Source: Straminergon stramineum
Taxonomy: Eukaryota; Streptophyta; Bryopsida; Hypnales; Calliergonaceae
DNA: 64,000 nt
Assembly: GCA_963920665.1 (NCBI GenBank)
Contig: OY987266.1
Location: forward strand, 2,547,001 to 2,611,000
Direction: 5' to 3'
Shown here: positions 22,096 through 34,800 of the stretch, in pieces
Numbering within the stretch: the first letter of the stretch is position 1
Layout: the number at the start of each line of letters is the position of its first letter
Translations under genes and position numbers: made by a program
The notes under the pieces: model-generated
The model's database searches: none
What the model saw: only the letters and a program-made list of their open reading frames with translations
Told to the model about the DNA's origin: nothing

Positions 22096-22566
22096 TTACC
22101 TCCACTGGACCGAGTAATTATCAATCATGTCAAGCTGTCCATGAAAACTTATGAACATGTCAACCAATGCATATTGCTCAAAATGATTTGAGAAGAAACA
22201 TTTTGAACTGCCGTACGTGATATGTACAGTACATGATCTTAATACAAAAGAAAAAGTATTACAAGAGAAATCTTCACCACAACGATCCGTTGTAACCACT
22301 AGCTGTCTTTTGCATTCATCAGCTTCAAGGTGTAAGTTACCACAAGCTAACATGTTCCTACTCATGCCCTGAAGCTCCAGGCAGACAGGATGCATTGGTT
22401 GACAGAATTGAACTTTTTTCGAAGAGGCGGAGAATGATTCATCTAAGACGGAGAAGAAGGAAGCAGCAGTACCGTGATCGTGATTGTGCAGCTCCTCTCT
22501 GGCCAATCCTTTACGAAAAATCCCAGCGAGGATTCCATCGTTTTCTTTCAAATCGGTTGCTTCCAT
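22096..22566 (-). CDS. Unrecognised protein-like ORF (156 codons), possibly a first exon
   Basis: The first ATG (22564-22566) lies in a favourable context (GAC before, G after). It opens a frame of about 156 residues, with MEATDLKEND at the start and a polar, Cys/His-containing middle. The first ~110 residues look like a genuine protein. The last ~40, after a Ser-Phe-rich point, look random and may be read-through into an intron. No signal peptide, transmembrane segment or known domain is recognised. Non-AUG codons keep the frame open a little further upstream, to an in-frame TAG. There is no neighbour that suggests a role. A MITE lies about 130 bp upstream. Confidence 0.4.
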   Translation of the reverse strand: MEATDLKENDGILAGIFRKGLAREELHNHDHGTAASFFSVLDESFSASSKKVQFCQPMHPVCLELQGMSRNMLACGNLHLEADECKRQLVVTTDRCGEDFSCNTFSFVLRSCTVHITYGSSKCFFSNHFEQYALVDMFISFHGQLDMIDNYSVQWR

Positions 22567-22692
22567 GTCAGGGGACTGCACGCACAGAGAAGTCGTCCCG
22601 TAGTTCTTCCTCTCTATCTAGAATAGGCATTTAGAACAAAATTCAATTGTCAAATATGTGACAACTCACGGACCATGAATTACAATACTGTA

Positions 22693-23152
22693 AGGTAAAA
22701 CAGCCCATTACGGACCTTTTGCCCATTACGGAACTCTATGAATGAGCCCATTACAGTTTTCTTTTAGTTTTTGAGATTTAGGCCACATTCAATGTCTTAG
22801 CTAACTGGAATGGAGTAATTAGCGACTGCATAAGGAATTTTCAGTTTTTTAGTGTTAGTTCATTGCAGGAAGTGCCTTTTCAGGTCTTCTGTGTTAGAAA
22901 ATATTGTGACTGTAATAGGTAAGTAAGATGAGTGTTATGGATCAGTTTTTGTTGGATTTGGGGTAGTCTACAGGCTATGATGGGCTGAACACTTCAAAAA
23001 TTCATAACAAATTCACACTTTGTTGAAAAAATATAGTTCCAAATGCTCTCGCCATTTCTATCACTTGACTTTCTCTGGAAAAAAAAGTCGAAAATTTCAG
23101 AAATGACAAGAGGGAAAAAAACCCATTTGGTCCGTAATGGGCTGTTTTACCT
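22693..23152. mobile_element. 460 bp MITE with perfect 24-26 bp TIRs, TA target site
   Basis: AGGTAAAACAGCCCATTACG at 22693 is perfectly inverted at 23152, and the repeat continues for 24 bp (26 bp including the flanking TA). TA lies on both sides (22691-22692, 23153-23154). The block CCCATTACGGA is repeated twice inside the left arm. The perfect ends suggest a recent insertion. Confidence 0.85.
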
Positions 23153-23154
23153 TA

Positions 23155-24638
23155 GTCTATATGTAATTGCATGATAGAAATAAGTCCAAAGTGGTGTATT
23201 TTTTAGCTTACAAGATGCTATCATCACAGTGTCACAAAAATTACAATTTCAATATTTTTGAAGAAAATGAAAATGGAGTAAAAAGTCAAATATTAGAGCT
23301 ATGTTTTCGTAGTTAAGCTTAAAATGACTTAAAATCAAGAACTATGTGAAAATTCAAGTTTTGACTTTCAGAATGCATATGGGGCTTGCAAATGAATGTC
23401 CTTTAAGAGTCAATATTCAATTTTGTTTTTGTCAATGCCGCCTCCATATTAGCACTAAGTTTTTGTTGTAATTTATTGGTTTCTTCTATTATTATTTCAT
23501 CCATCCAAAATATTTCTTCCAAAATTAGTCTATCATTTGTCACAAATTCTTTCATCACTTATCTAGTCAATAATTCACCCAAAAATTTGCTATCCATCTA
23601 CCCTAATTTCATCCATGCCATATAATTTATCTAATTATTTATGATCCAAATAAGATAACTTCATCCATCCAAATTTTATTTCATCCAAGAATTTGACATT
23701 CATATGTCATAAGTTAATCCACAGTCACTTGAAGTCATAAAAATACCGGGGGTAAAGTTACATAGGAATCATAACATTCAATAGCATGCACTGCCAGTGC
23801 CTTTGACTCTACAGTAGATGGTGTGAAGTATTCCACATCCAATAATGCTTCATCAGTAGCTAAGTGGACTGGTGGAGGTTCAATGTGATGAGCAGGGTGC
23901 ACAAAAGAAAGGCAGTGAAAATCCCCCCAGCAGTGTAGTTATGAGAACTGTATACCCCCCGCTATCACCTCCCGGTCGCCTTGTTGACTCCTGCACTATG
24001 TTTGAACCATGTGACAAAACTTTCTCCGCCGGCGCACAAAATTGCTTGATCTCGACAGCGACACCAAGCCAGGGATTCCTCAAATTTTTCTGCTCTTCAG
24101 TAGCGCAAGTGATTACGCCGCAATTGCAGCGCAAACCTCAATATTCCCAAGTTCACTGCAAATCTCACTCCAAGCCCTAATTCACATGAAACAGGGGATT
24201 CACCGGAGCTTGCGATTCCATTGCTACTGCTTGCTTGCTGCACGTAGGAAATTTACTGCCGAGAGTGAGGGTGGATGATCGTTTCTAAAATTCAGACATC
24301 CTTTAGCAAGTGCCAAAGTCGCGGGTGACATCCCTGTGTGTGCATGGATGGGTGGTTTAGGATTTCGGTTTAAACTTGAATTGGAGGACTTGAGGGATTC
24401 ATCATGAGATTGGACTCATTCGATGGCCGTATTTTACCTTGTGGCTGGAGTTTTTAGTGGAGCAATTAACGGTGTGGCTTCGGTGGTTTTGATTAATTGA
24501 ATTAGGGTTTGGGCGCCATAGTGGATTCGGAGCTAGGACTTTGAGAGAATTAGCCTTCTGGAATGCGGCGGATAATGAGTTGAGTGGATCAGGAAAGGTG
24601 GAGTGTTGACTGTACTGAGGGTTTTTAAGAGGCACGCT
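23155..24638. other. A+T-rich spacer, then likely promoter and 5' region of the S-acyltransferase gene
   Basis: 23155-23750 is A+T-rich with CATCCATCCAAAAT-like repeats around 23490-23690 and no gene. From about 23870 the composition becomes balanced up to the coding start, as expected for promoter plus 5' UTR. The open frames at 23872-24278 are short, overlapping and domain-free. Confidence 0.4.
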
Positions 24639-26843
24639 ATGAATACGACGGTTGAGGTGCGTTGAGAAACCATTATAGTTTTATATTTGATGTGCCTATG
24701 AGATTTTGACCTTTGCAGTGGGTCTGATTGGAGGAGGGGCGTTATTGACGCAGCTTCAGAAGCTCATGGACTGTCCGAATCAGGTCCGCAGGAGTAGGAA
24801 TTTGCTCGATGTCAATGGTGCCTGAATGGGGAAAGATTAGGTCTACAGCAGAAATGTGTCCATGAATGCTGAGTACCGTGATGCATTTGAATTGCTACCG
24901 AATGCTCAGGCTTGCTGCAGTTCGTGGATTCCCTTAAACTCTTGAGAGATCGGAAGAGAATGTGCACTGGGAATTTTTATAAGTTTTTTTCTGTGAATTT
25001 CACGTGTAGGCGTTGGAAATGATCATGTCAATTTTATTGTTGTTACATCCGCAGGTGTACGCCGAGGGGCGAGATTCTTATTGGGAGACGACATGTTGGG
25101 GCTGTAAGTTGCAATTAACACTACCGCAGTTTGCACCAATTTTTAAGTGTGGATACTGTGGTGCGGTGACGGTTCACAAAACTGGTTCTAATAAGTCTCC
25201 ATCGCGTTGGACTCGTCGTTGCGGCTCTCTGTTGGATTATTGCTTGGTCACTTTGGCCTTTCTCCTGGTTGTGCTCATTGTCTGTAAGTTCTTCAGATTT
25301 ACCTTGTCTTTCACACTTAGTCTTAGTGTTGATAATGTTCTGAAATTCTGCCATATTCATACAATCACACTGGTGCTCTAGAATGTGTTTTTTCTGGCAA
25401 TAATGACCTAGGTAGTCACGGAAGTAACGGCTTCTCAGCTGATGTGGTGCAGATGGAGGTGTATGGACGATATTTCCAATTCTGTTTCCTAGTCCTTCTT
25501 TCGGCTTGTACTTTCATGCAGTCATCACCTCCCTCCTTGCATTCAACACGTTGTTCAACTTCGTGTTGGCCGCCTTCCTTCCACCAGGGCCTCCACCTGT
25601 AGTCGAATGGGGCCAGTTCGAAGTAGTCGATCGAGGTGGACTTGAAAATTACAAATTCTGTTCTCGTTGTCTGAAACCCAAGCCTCCTGCTGCTCATCAC
25701 TGTCGCACTTGCAAAACCTGCGTTATGGAAATGGATCATCACTGTCCCTTTGTACGTGAGCATCATCACTACACTCCTTTCACAAGCAATGTCTTTTCAC
25801 GATTATGCATTATTTACACAGTTTTTGCAAGGGTACTAATGATTCTGAGAGGAATTTTGCTTGCATATGAGGTCCATTGTCTTGTAGCTTTCCACACAGA
25901 ACCCTGTTGAGCACCCTTTGAATTATAATGGAAAGCAACCCTGACATTTGAAAAGGAATCCATGACACGTTGTTTTGCAAAGTTGGGCTCGATTTGAACA
26001 AGTGAGAGTTCGTCAAACCAATGTGCCATTGTCTTCACATGTGAGATTATGTGAGTTTATTGTTGTTTGATTTGATTTGATTTGACATGAAGTTGTTCAA
26101 AATGACTCATACATGTCACTACTCTCAAAAGTTGCGATGCCACTACTACTCAAGAATGTTTTGTATTTGCTCAGTTGATTGTTTTTGTAATGAAGCATAC
26201 GTGTGAATTGAGATCGCACACAGTGATAACTGTGTCCATTTGGTGTGGACACAATCACGAAAACAATATTATTTATCGCATGCAATATTGCAGTGTTCAA
26301 TTTTCTTGTGCTAGGGGATTCTAATCCAGTTGTTTTATGCATTTGCAGATCGGAAATTGCGTGGGTGCAAACAATCAAGGATATTTCCTCCTCTTTCTTG
26401 TATTCACCACACTCAGCTGCCTTTATGTACTTGGTATGTCAGTCTACACATACAACCACTCTAGGATGTCTTCGGCAATGATGGCCTACGACCTAGCTGA
26501 GCCTGGAACGTCGGGCATTGGCTTAGATTATTTAGCCGATTTGTTCAGTTCTTTGTTCTTCGGCAATCAACCATTGACGATCACCATCCGATATATTGGC
26601 TTGCTATACTTATTCGTAATCAGTATGGCATTGCTCATTGGAGTCGGCATCTTGCTGTATCAGCAGCTGTTGCTACTCTACCAGGGCCAGACTTATCTCG
26701 ACTCCTTATCTACCGTGGTAAGTGAATCCAAGTCTGGATCAGGGAGAAAAGGCTGGGCAAATCTTCAGCGAGTATTTGGTAAAAGGTATCCTTGGCTGTG
26801 GTTTCTCCCGTATATTAGTTCCCAGAAATTCCATTCTAGATAA
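24639..26843 (+). CDS. DHHC-type protein S-acyltransferase (palmitoyltransferase)
   Basis: DHHC proteins attach palmitate to cysteines of target proteins at Golgi, endosomal or plasma membranes. Secure exons are 25055-25283, 25453-25751 and 26349-26843 (TAA), joined in frame. I propose a six-codon first exon at 24639-24656 (MNTTVE) with a GT-AG intron, giving 346 residues; alternatively the frame starts at the ATG at 25019 without that intron (352 residues). Order: CWGC and CGYC pairs near the N-terminus, a membrane segment, a second (FHAVITSLLAFNTLF), the cysteine-rich domain CSRCLKPKPPAAHHCRTC, DHHC at about 177-180, NCVG, then two further membrane segments (GYFLLFLVFTT and LYLFVISMALLIGVG). 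The CWGC...CG(Y)C N-terminus is as I recall for the plant PAT15/16 group. All catalytic-domain residues look intact. Confidence 0.93.
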
Positions 26844-28372
26844 GTACTTGCTCCTTATCTTTGAACAAGGTGTGGAGTTTTAGTTAAGTTTTCAATGTTT
26901 TTAATTCATTGACTCTGGACCAAAGGGGAGGAGGCTTTGCATTGACAAGAGCTACATGTGATTAAGTTGGATTAGGACCTTACTCAAAAAGCTATTCATG
27001 TGAGGAAGTTTGAGCAGGACCTTACTCGAAATCGAAAAGCTAGCCAATGCTACGGGGATAGATAGAGCCTCTCGTATCGTAACGCAGCTGCTTGTTTTTC
27101 TTATTTTAGATTTTGTTGCACTCAGAGGTCGAGTTGGTGTTAGCCACACCAAGAGTGTTCGAAGTGAACTCATTGGTATGTTTCTTTAAACTCAGCTCAC
27201 ACCTCTCCTACCACTAAATGCTACTGGAAAAGGAATGGTCCAGGCTCTCTTTGAGACTCGATTTTGCGTGACTGCCTTGTACAATAACTCAATTACTTCT
27301 GAAGTATGTGACTCTTCTTGTGTGGCCACAATTTACAGGAATTGTATAACATGCACAATACCATTGTGTGCTAACTGCAGAGTACTGTGAAAGAACAATT
27401 GTCTGTAAGTGGAACTGGGATTAAAAATCCTCTTAGTGTTGGAGGATGGTTCTATGGTTTTCAAGAAAAAGGTGCGGTAAGGATAGATTTTTGAAAGCTA
27501 CCGGTTTGATCAAACTTGGTCTGTTTTTATCCTTAACCCAATTTTCTATGCATGCACCCAATGCAATTGAAGTTATTGTCCAAGTGTTTGACTTGATATA
27601 AACACCAAACAATGGCAAACAATTAGGGACCAAACACATTTGAGTAGTTGTTGAGGTGCAAAATGCCATTTAGTCCCTTGTTTGGGCTTGGAGTTGCAAA
27701 GGTGGGACCAATATTTCAATTTGGGGAAGGAGACAACTCAATTTTGTTACATTTTATTCAACTAAGAGTTTGTACCACCTCCAAAAGAATATTGTTGAAT
27801 TCACTTGTACACAATAGGAGATACTTCAAAGATGTTTGTTTTTTATGGTTGATAGAGAAGATGTGACTTCTTTCCTTCTTTGTAGGGTTAACTTTCCTTT
27901 TCCCCTAGTGTAGGATTCATTCATGTCATCCATCAATTCATTCTTTTATTTTGACAACCACCAATGGTAGATGCTCAAGTACATTACAAATATTGAGATT
28001 TGATGGCCTAGATATAGAATACAAATGGCATTTATACTAGATTAGGAATCTCTATCTAGGTGGTAAATGTACTTCTAGAAAAAAAAAAAAAACAATGGTA
28101 CTACTTGCAAAGTTTAGTATGATTTGAGTTAGATTCTTGAGATGGATGGCTAGTATTTTGATAGATTGGTTGAGTGATATTTAGAGACTAATCTATTGGT
28201 TTGAAGGTTTTAACTTTGAATGCAAAAATTGATCTATTTGAGTACAAGAATATATTACCCATTTTGTTCATTTTTACAAAAACTAGGCAATCAATCTAAT
28301 TCTTGACCTATGTGGTTGGGCATTCAATAATTCAGACCTTATAAAACACATTACACATTGTATATACAATGA

Positions 28373-28374
<2 letters not shown>
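26844..28374. other. 3' flank of the S-acyltransferase gene and A+T-rich spacer
   Basis: 26844-27200 is probably 3' UTR or downstream DNA. 26915-27105 resembles 63355-63510 (shared GGACCTTACTCGAAA / GGACCTTACATGAAA and GAGGAGG contexts). Beyond 27200 no gene is seen. Confidence 0.45.

Positions 28375-28432
<58 letters not shown>
28375..28432. repeat. (TA)29 microsatellite
   Basis: 58 bp of uninterrupted TA dinucleotide. Confidence 0.98.
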
Positions 28433-28435
<3 letters not shown>

Positions 28436-29986
28436 GTATCAATAAGCTTCATGATGAACTATTTCAGCTAAATGCATCTATAATTGACACTAATAATTAA
28501 GCATATTTATATAATAGAAATAATTTTTTTAACAAATCTTTTTGGCCAGTGCAATATGATTCCAATAAACCCCAATGTGCATTATTAGGACATTCTCTAA
28601 ATAAGTTATGAGATTTCAAAATATTGTATGAAGGTGTACCAAAAATTGATATTTCCTCTATCTCAAAATAAATTTTAAGGTTCTTGGAAATGATTAGATT
28701 AATGCATGAGCTACTCTTATTTTCAAGAGATTGTATAAATCATGTAACTTCTACTAAATACCACTAAGCATGAAAGAATGGAAGTCAACAACAAAGCAAT
28801 GCATGTTGAAAACAAGCGGTGAAATTGATAAATTTTTGCCTATTTTGGAATGGCTTCAATGCTATTAATTTTTATCATTCTCCAAGCAACGTTGGTGTAG
28901 TGACATCTATTGATGTATTCTATATTTCTCTTTGACAATACCCTATGATTCAACTTACTCTAGGAAATTCTCAATGATAGATTTGTTAGTAGCAGTTCTG
29001 GTACAATTGTGGGTTGAATTCTTTGCTTTTGCTTGGCTAGAGGTTACATTTTGATTCCTTTTGCAAGGATCAAATTGCATTATAGTCTTCAGAGTATGGT
29101 ATCAATGGATGCTTTTGCTTTAGGGTGTTCAAACTACCTTCAATTGTTGTCCATCAAGTTCTTGAGAGCCAATTTTGAATTTAATTTGAGACAAGTATAT
29201 TTGGAAATCTTGGATTTATTTTGAGAGAGGGAGTACTAGGCTTTCATATTACAATTGTTTACATCACTTGTCATCAATATCTAGGTTTTCATGTCTCTTT
29301 TGGGTCCAAATATAGGTGTTACAATTTGGACAATGATGATTCTAGTTGCACATACCTTATTATAGAATCTAATTGAGGTAAATTTTGATTTTGATAGTTA
29401 GTTGAAGAGAGAAAATACTATTTCAACATTTTTACAAGGTTTTAAGGTAGCAAGTCCATAAAGCAACCAAACTCTAAAAGCAGTTCACTAACAAAAAGGT
29501 ACATATTGCTTTTTGCAATGTAACAATTGTATTTGTCAATATACCAACAGTGAACATATTAGGGGTACTACACACTTTTTGAGCCTTATGTGATTCCAAC
29601 TTCAAAATTCATAATTAATTCTTCAAATTAAAGGTCCAAGTAACAAGAAACAACTTGAATTCCATTTGAATTCCATTTCCCTTTCAAGGAAAATTGTCTT
29701 GAAATTTTTATTTTTTTCAAGGAGTCAAGCTCTGCCAAATAGTAAATCAGCTCGGGTAAAAAAAAGTCACTTTACGAACCTCGTACCTCAGTCTGTCTTT
29801 GGGCATGATTGTCTTGTTAGAAACCATCATGTTGAATGATGTTCCAAAGATTGGCATGACTGACATTTTTTGAGAGAAAAATAAAAGGCCCATTCAAGTC
29901 ACAAGTTAGACCGACATTTCACCAAACTGAACCTCAACTTGAGTTAAAGAAAACAATGAAATAATTTCAGACTTCAAGCTAAGCCA

Positions 29987-29991
<5 letters not shown>
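28433..29991. other. A+T-rich spacer, no gene seen
   Basis: Short open frames only (for example 29033-29224), with no recognisable domain, splice context or repeat termini. Confidence 0.4.

Positions 29992-30043
<52 letters not shown>
29992..30043. repeat. (TA)26 microsatellite
   Basis: 52 bp of uninterrupted TA dinucleotide, 1.6 kb from the first one. Confidence 0.98.
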
Positions 30044-30044
<1 letters not shown>

Positions 30045-30234
30045 CCCTATTAAATTCTGACTTTGTATATTTTCTGGCTTTTACAGAAAAAAACCTGGAC
30101 CGGTATGCCCATCACAATTCCAAACATGTATGGGACCCTACCAAACTATTCCTCCTGAGTCTATGCAGGCCCTTTTCCGTTCCTTTCATGCATCGGACAG
30201 ACACCGCAAGTGCTGCACAAGCGTACTAACTTAA

Positions 30235-30461
30235 CCCCTACTCGACGCGGCGGACGTTTTTTGTCAAATGAATGACAAGGAATTCTCCTTTGAGTGCATG
30301 ACAAAAGTACAACTGTTCATCCTCAGAATTAGAGGTGGAAATGGGAGATCTTCTACAGTAGTTTGACTCTCAATGAATATTTTTTTATTTTTGTAAAGTG
30401 GATGATGTCACATGGTTCCAAAATGACTGATTTTCATGGTCACCAACCCGGCATTCAAAGG
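30235..30461 (+). mobile_element. Family-D TTAA MITE, copy 1 (227 bp)
   Basis: It starts CCCCTACTCGACG and ends GGCATTCAAAGG, with TTAA at 30231-30234 and 30462-30465. It shares AATGACAAGGAATTCTC, GGAAATGGGAGATCTTCTA-like and GTGGATGATGTCACA blocks with 47513-47734 in the same orientation. It is non-coding. Confidence 0.9.
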
Positions 30462-30465
30462 TTAA

Positions 30466-31256
30466 CATACTCATCATCAGATGAGGAAATCAAGGACCTT
30501 TTAAACATTTTAAATTTTAAAAAAAAGAAAAGAAGAAGCTTCCATTCAAAACATACCATACCGGTGGTGGCCAGGGACTTGGCCAAGGGGAGGGAGGGAT
30601 GGATGCAATTATAACTTCAGGTCGCCAGTTTGTTGTCGAATAAGCAATGAAATAATAATAATAGTAATAACAAGTCATGCAGAAATTATCTTCGCCACAA
30701 GTTAGTGAAAAAGAAAGGGCAGGCAAATGGCATGGGGCATGTGTTTCTGCACCCATTTCCTATTTCACTCATTACCTGACCCCTTTTGTGATTCTTTCAG
30801 CTTGGGAAGTCGTGAAAGTGGCCGGGGGGAGTAGTTTTCCTGTGGTACTGTTTTTTTTCTCGGTTTGTGTTTTTTTAATTTGCAAAGTTTGCAGAAAAAA
30901 AAAATGCTCTTTCTTGCTCGGAGGCACCGCGCGGGAGGCGCCCTGCCCTAGAAGTCTATTGACATGAATAAGTTAGTTGGGATGATCTCCGAAAGTATCA
31001 TTGGTTATTGGAATCATAAGGTAACTTTATCCAATACCACTCAAATGTAGGTTCCTCATTGATTCTAGAGTGAAAATGTAAAACTGTAATACTCAATGGA
31101 AATGGTTCATGTGTTTCAAGAAAAAAAAAAACTATAATACATGTCTTATTGTGAAGTTAAGGCATGTACTATTGTCATAAATTCTTGTCATAGAATCAAT
31201 GAGGACCCTACATTTGAATGGTATTGGGTCAAGGGTTGGTAATGGGTTTGTTTACT
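30466..31256. other. Spacer, no gene recognised
   Basis: Two overlapping frames (30517-30756 minus and 30677-30967 plus) have no recognised domain; the plus one is rich in Phe/Val/Cys from T-rich DNA. Inverted blocks CATTTGAATGGTATTGG (31211) and CCAATACCACTCAAATG (31031) form a ~200 bp hairpin-like structure, possibly a decayed MITE at about 31000-31240. Confidence 0.4.
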
Positions 31257-31260
31257 TTAG

Positions 31261-31828
31261 CCCCTAAAGGTCCATTGTCCCCTTAGGGGACAAAATGGAA
31301 TTCGGACAGGTTTTTATGACCTCAATTTTTAGTGAAACTTTTTGAAACTTTCTCATAAGATAGAAAAATTGATTAGCTTCGTAGGAATATAATTTTTATT
31401 TCAATCGGTGCCCAGGAGCAAAAGTTACACCATCTTAAATGTAATTTTCATGTCACCGGGCAGAAAAAATAAATTCACAAAATTTTGAAATTAAATTTTG
31501 AAATTTTTTCCTCGTGTAGATTATATTTTTGTCTACATTTGAAGCTTTGATTCATTCCATTTGGATTGGTGATGTGAAAGTTATGAACAATCTTGTTTTT
31601 CAGGCAATATGAACATCTTCTTGAAAAAATAACTTTGAATACTAATATCTTTCAATCTGTACGGTCAAATTTCATGAAATTTTTACCACTTGGCTTCAGA
31701 CAAGTAAAGTACAAGACCCTACGGTTAGATTCTAAAAAAAGTATTTTTTTAGAGATGTAGGATGAACGCAGCAGAAATGACAATTTTGAGTGTTTTTTCA
31801 CAGAAAAATGACCTTGGTCCTTTAGGGG
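31261..31828 (+). mobile_element. Family-A TTAA-type element, compact 568 bp copy
   Basis: It starts CCCCTAAAGGTCCATTGTCC and ends CCTTGGTCCTTTAGGGG. The flanks are TTAG on both sides (31257-31260 and 31829-31832), an identical 4 bp direct repeat that departs from TTAA. It has no open frame. It serves as the best reference copy for family A. Confidence 0.85.
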
Positions 31829-31832
31829 TTAG

Positions 31833-34800
31833 TGAAGGTGGACAGTTGCTATTTCATCATGGTTTTCTTTGCAAAACTTAGAAGACTTCAAAATAAATGA
31901 ACCCTCCCCTTTTCAATGGAAATTTTCTATGCGTTTCAAAATTTTGAAGAAAAAAATAAAAAATAAAAAATTTTACCCTTTTGGATGTGATCACTTTTGG
32001 GGAGTGTAATATGATATCATACAACACACCAGAATGGCCACATAGTTTGCAGACCTTTGATAGGTAGGCAACAGCTATGAGCCATTGGGCACCGATTTAT
32101 TTTATTGAATTTTTTCCTATCTGACTTTGGTTTGCTTACCACCAATTGAAATGGAGTATCTGGACTTTGTTTGTAGAGACCATTTTAACTGAATATCTGT
32201 AGACAAGGCGATCATGTCGGTTGTTGTACCAAACAATCCAGATGATGTGAGGTGGGAGCACCCAAAAGCGTCAATACAAGCAATTCAGCATAGTTAGAGG
32301 CATCTTTTCTTTAAAATTATATTTTTATAGTATTGGCAAATGAAAATCATGAAAGTTCAAAAACAAAATTAGATTTTTCAGATGTCGTATGTAATTTCAA
32401 TGATTTTTCAAAGTGTTGGCCCCCTAGACCACTGAATGTGTCTCGTAGGTGGACCCAAATTTGAACTCTGCAAAAATCAGTTGTTAGTGTATCACAATCA
32501 AGTATGTGTCCTTCAAATGTGTCAACCAATTAGAATTAAACATATCGAGGACACAGTAAGTAAAGTTTAGGGACACATTTAGTGATATCTAGGGTACAAG
32601 GATGGGATCAAGGACACTAATGGGTGTTTCTACCTCAAGGTAACTACATCCAAAAGTGTTTGAATAAGCAATCCATCATAGTTCCCATTATTCTATTGGA
32701 AAACTTATTGTGAGGTCTTGTTGGTAGTTAAAAGGATATTTTAGATTCTCTTAGAATGCATTTTTCTAACATTGTATGAATAAGCTATGAATTTTCAAAG
32801 TACTGAAAATAGGTGTTTCTAAAACTGAACCTAGACTCTCATGAATAGTGGGAGTACATTTTAGACAAGAATTTATAGAGGTCGGTTTAAAAAAGAGGTC
32901 AATTTTAGGTGTAGTTACCTTAGAAGGTGGTAAGAACAAGCCAATGCCATTAGTCACCTAATTTTGACATCTATTGGATCCTCCCATTTGCATTAGTCAT
33001 CCACCCATTATAGTTAATCATACTTTTAGTGACCCTTTAACATCAAGACAATGCACTTGGGGAGGGTATACAAGTCAATGTGTTGGTTTAGCATCTTAAG
33101 AGCACTTTATCTTCACCTTTGAGATAGAATGGGCATAATCAACATGTTCTTTGTAATTGCAATGGTAAATTCTGAATGTGAGTATCTAAGCATCATCCAC
33201 TATGCCTTCCAAGAAATTATCTACTCTTGTGTTTTGCTAAGTTCTAATTGGTCTAAGTGTCAACTTAAAAAAGGCAATCTCCAAAAGTTAGAAGTTTGGG
33301 TAAGTTTGGGTTGATATGGGCTAAAACTCTAGACCTTCTAATAAAAGTTAATCAAATCTAAAATCTAAATAGCCTAAGAGTGGATCATTTCCTTTCCAAA
33401 ATGATAAAATAATTCCTAATCAAAATTTCCTACCCAAATTTATCCATGGATGAAGTTCTATCTTTAATTTGTCCTATCAAACTTCATCCATCAATTTCTA
33501 CTAACTAGTTGATTTGAATACTCTTCCATTTTTTTTATTTATAGTGCAAACTTAATCCCAATTTTTGAGGTTTCAATTTCACTCACAAATGACAGATGAT
33601 TACAACCTCCATCCAAATCTAAACTTGTTTAAGACCGAACTTCATTCTATGTTATCTTCTTTAATTTTGATTTACTTTCTAAATGCAAGTTAGTTATAGA
33701 TTGAATCCTTCAAAGATTTCCTAAGTGATTCCAAATTTTATCCAAATTCTAGTATTCTTTTATTAACTTGACTTGGATGGGTTTTACTATTTCATCCAAA
33801 ACTAATGTCCTTGACTATTGAACTTCATCTATGAAAATCTTCTTCAATTTTTCCCTATTTTTAAAGTTTCATATGTTTTCAAAAACTTATAGAAATTAAG
33901 TACTTGATTCTAAATTGAAAGTTGGGTTTTGGAACCCCCCCAAAGGTATGACTTAACCTTCAACTTCTACTTTAAATCAATATTTCTACAAATAAAGACA
34001 ACTACTAGAAGGGTGAATTAGACACATACCTCAAATTTTTTGGACACCATGGTTCCATCCTCCTATATCATTATCATGATTTCTTCATAGTATCTGTCAA
34101 ACTCCACCTTGTTGTTTGTTTCTTGAATTTGGCATACGGCTTATACGATGTTTACAATGAAATATAGAAATGATAACTCGTTTGAACTTCTCCTTTTCAA
34201 CCTATTTCCTATTCTACTTCTCTTCGTTACTCTTTTCTTTTCTATTTCTTTTCTTTTAGGATACATTGGAGATTCATCGAATTGACTTTTAGGACTTCTC
34301 ATTGCTTGCTAATTGACTAAACAATCAAACAAAAGGTGATGACATGGACATCATCAATTTTTCTAAGTATGTCTAAGTCTTGGCATCTAAAACAATCAAT
34401 TATATTGCAATTTTGTCTTTTCCTTTTGTCTATAAACTTAGTCAAACCTTGATTAAGGAATTCAATTTATTCCTTTAATTGCTAGGCATGTCCAACCTTA
34501 GCCATGCTTATTTACAAATATTGTCATCCTAGAGCATTGTTGATAATGATTGAAAATGAACCTCAAATTGCATTCTGTGATGGAAAATAATGATGACCTA
34601 CTGGAAAAGAGATATCTAAAATTAGAAGCTATAGTTCTAAAATGTCCATATGCCTTTATTAAGCAAAAAGTTGTTCTTAAAACTTAGAGAATTTTGCCCA
34701 ATAACTTTAGTGTACATCTATAATTGATTTCCAAGACTTATAGTATAGAGATTATGATGATAATAAATTAAAAAATTTACAACTAAGTCCACCCCAAACC

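Noticed and set aside
25416..25769. 117-codon minus-strand frame
   Set aside because: It is antisense to the DHHC exon, where the plus strand encodes the conserved cysteine-rich domain.
28375..30043. TA tracts as the ends of one large element
   Set aside because: Simple (TA)n microsatellites with no matching flanks or inverted ends.
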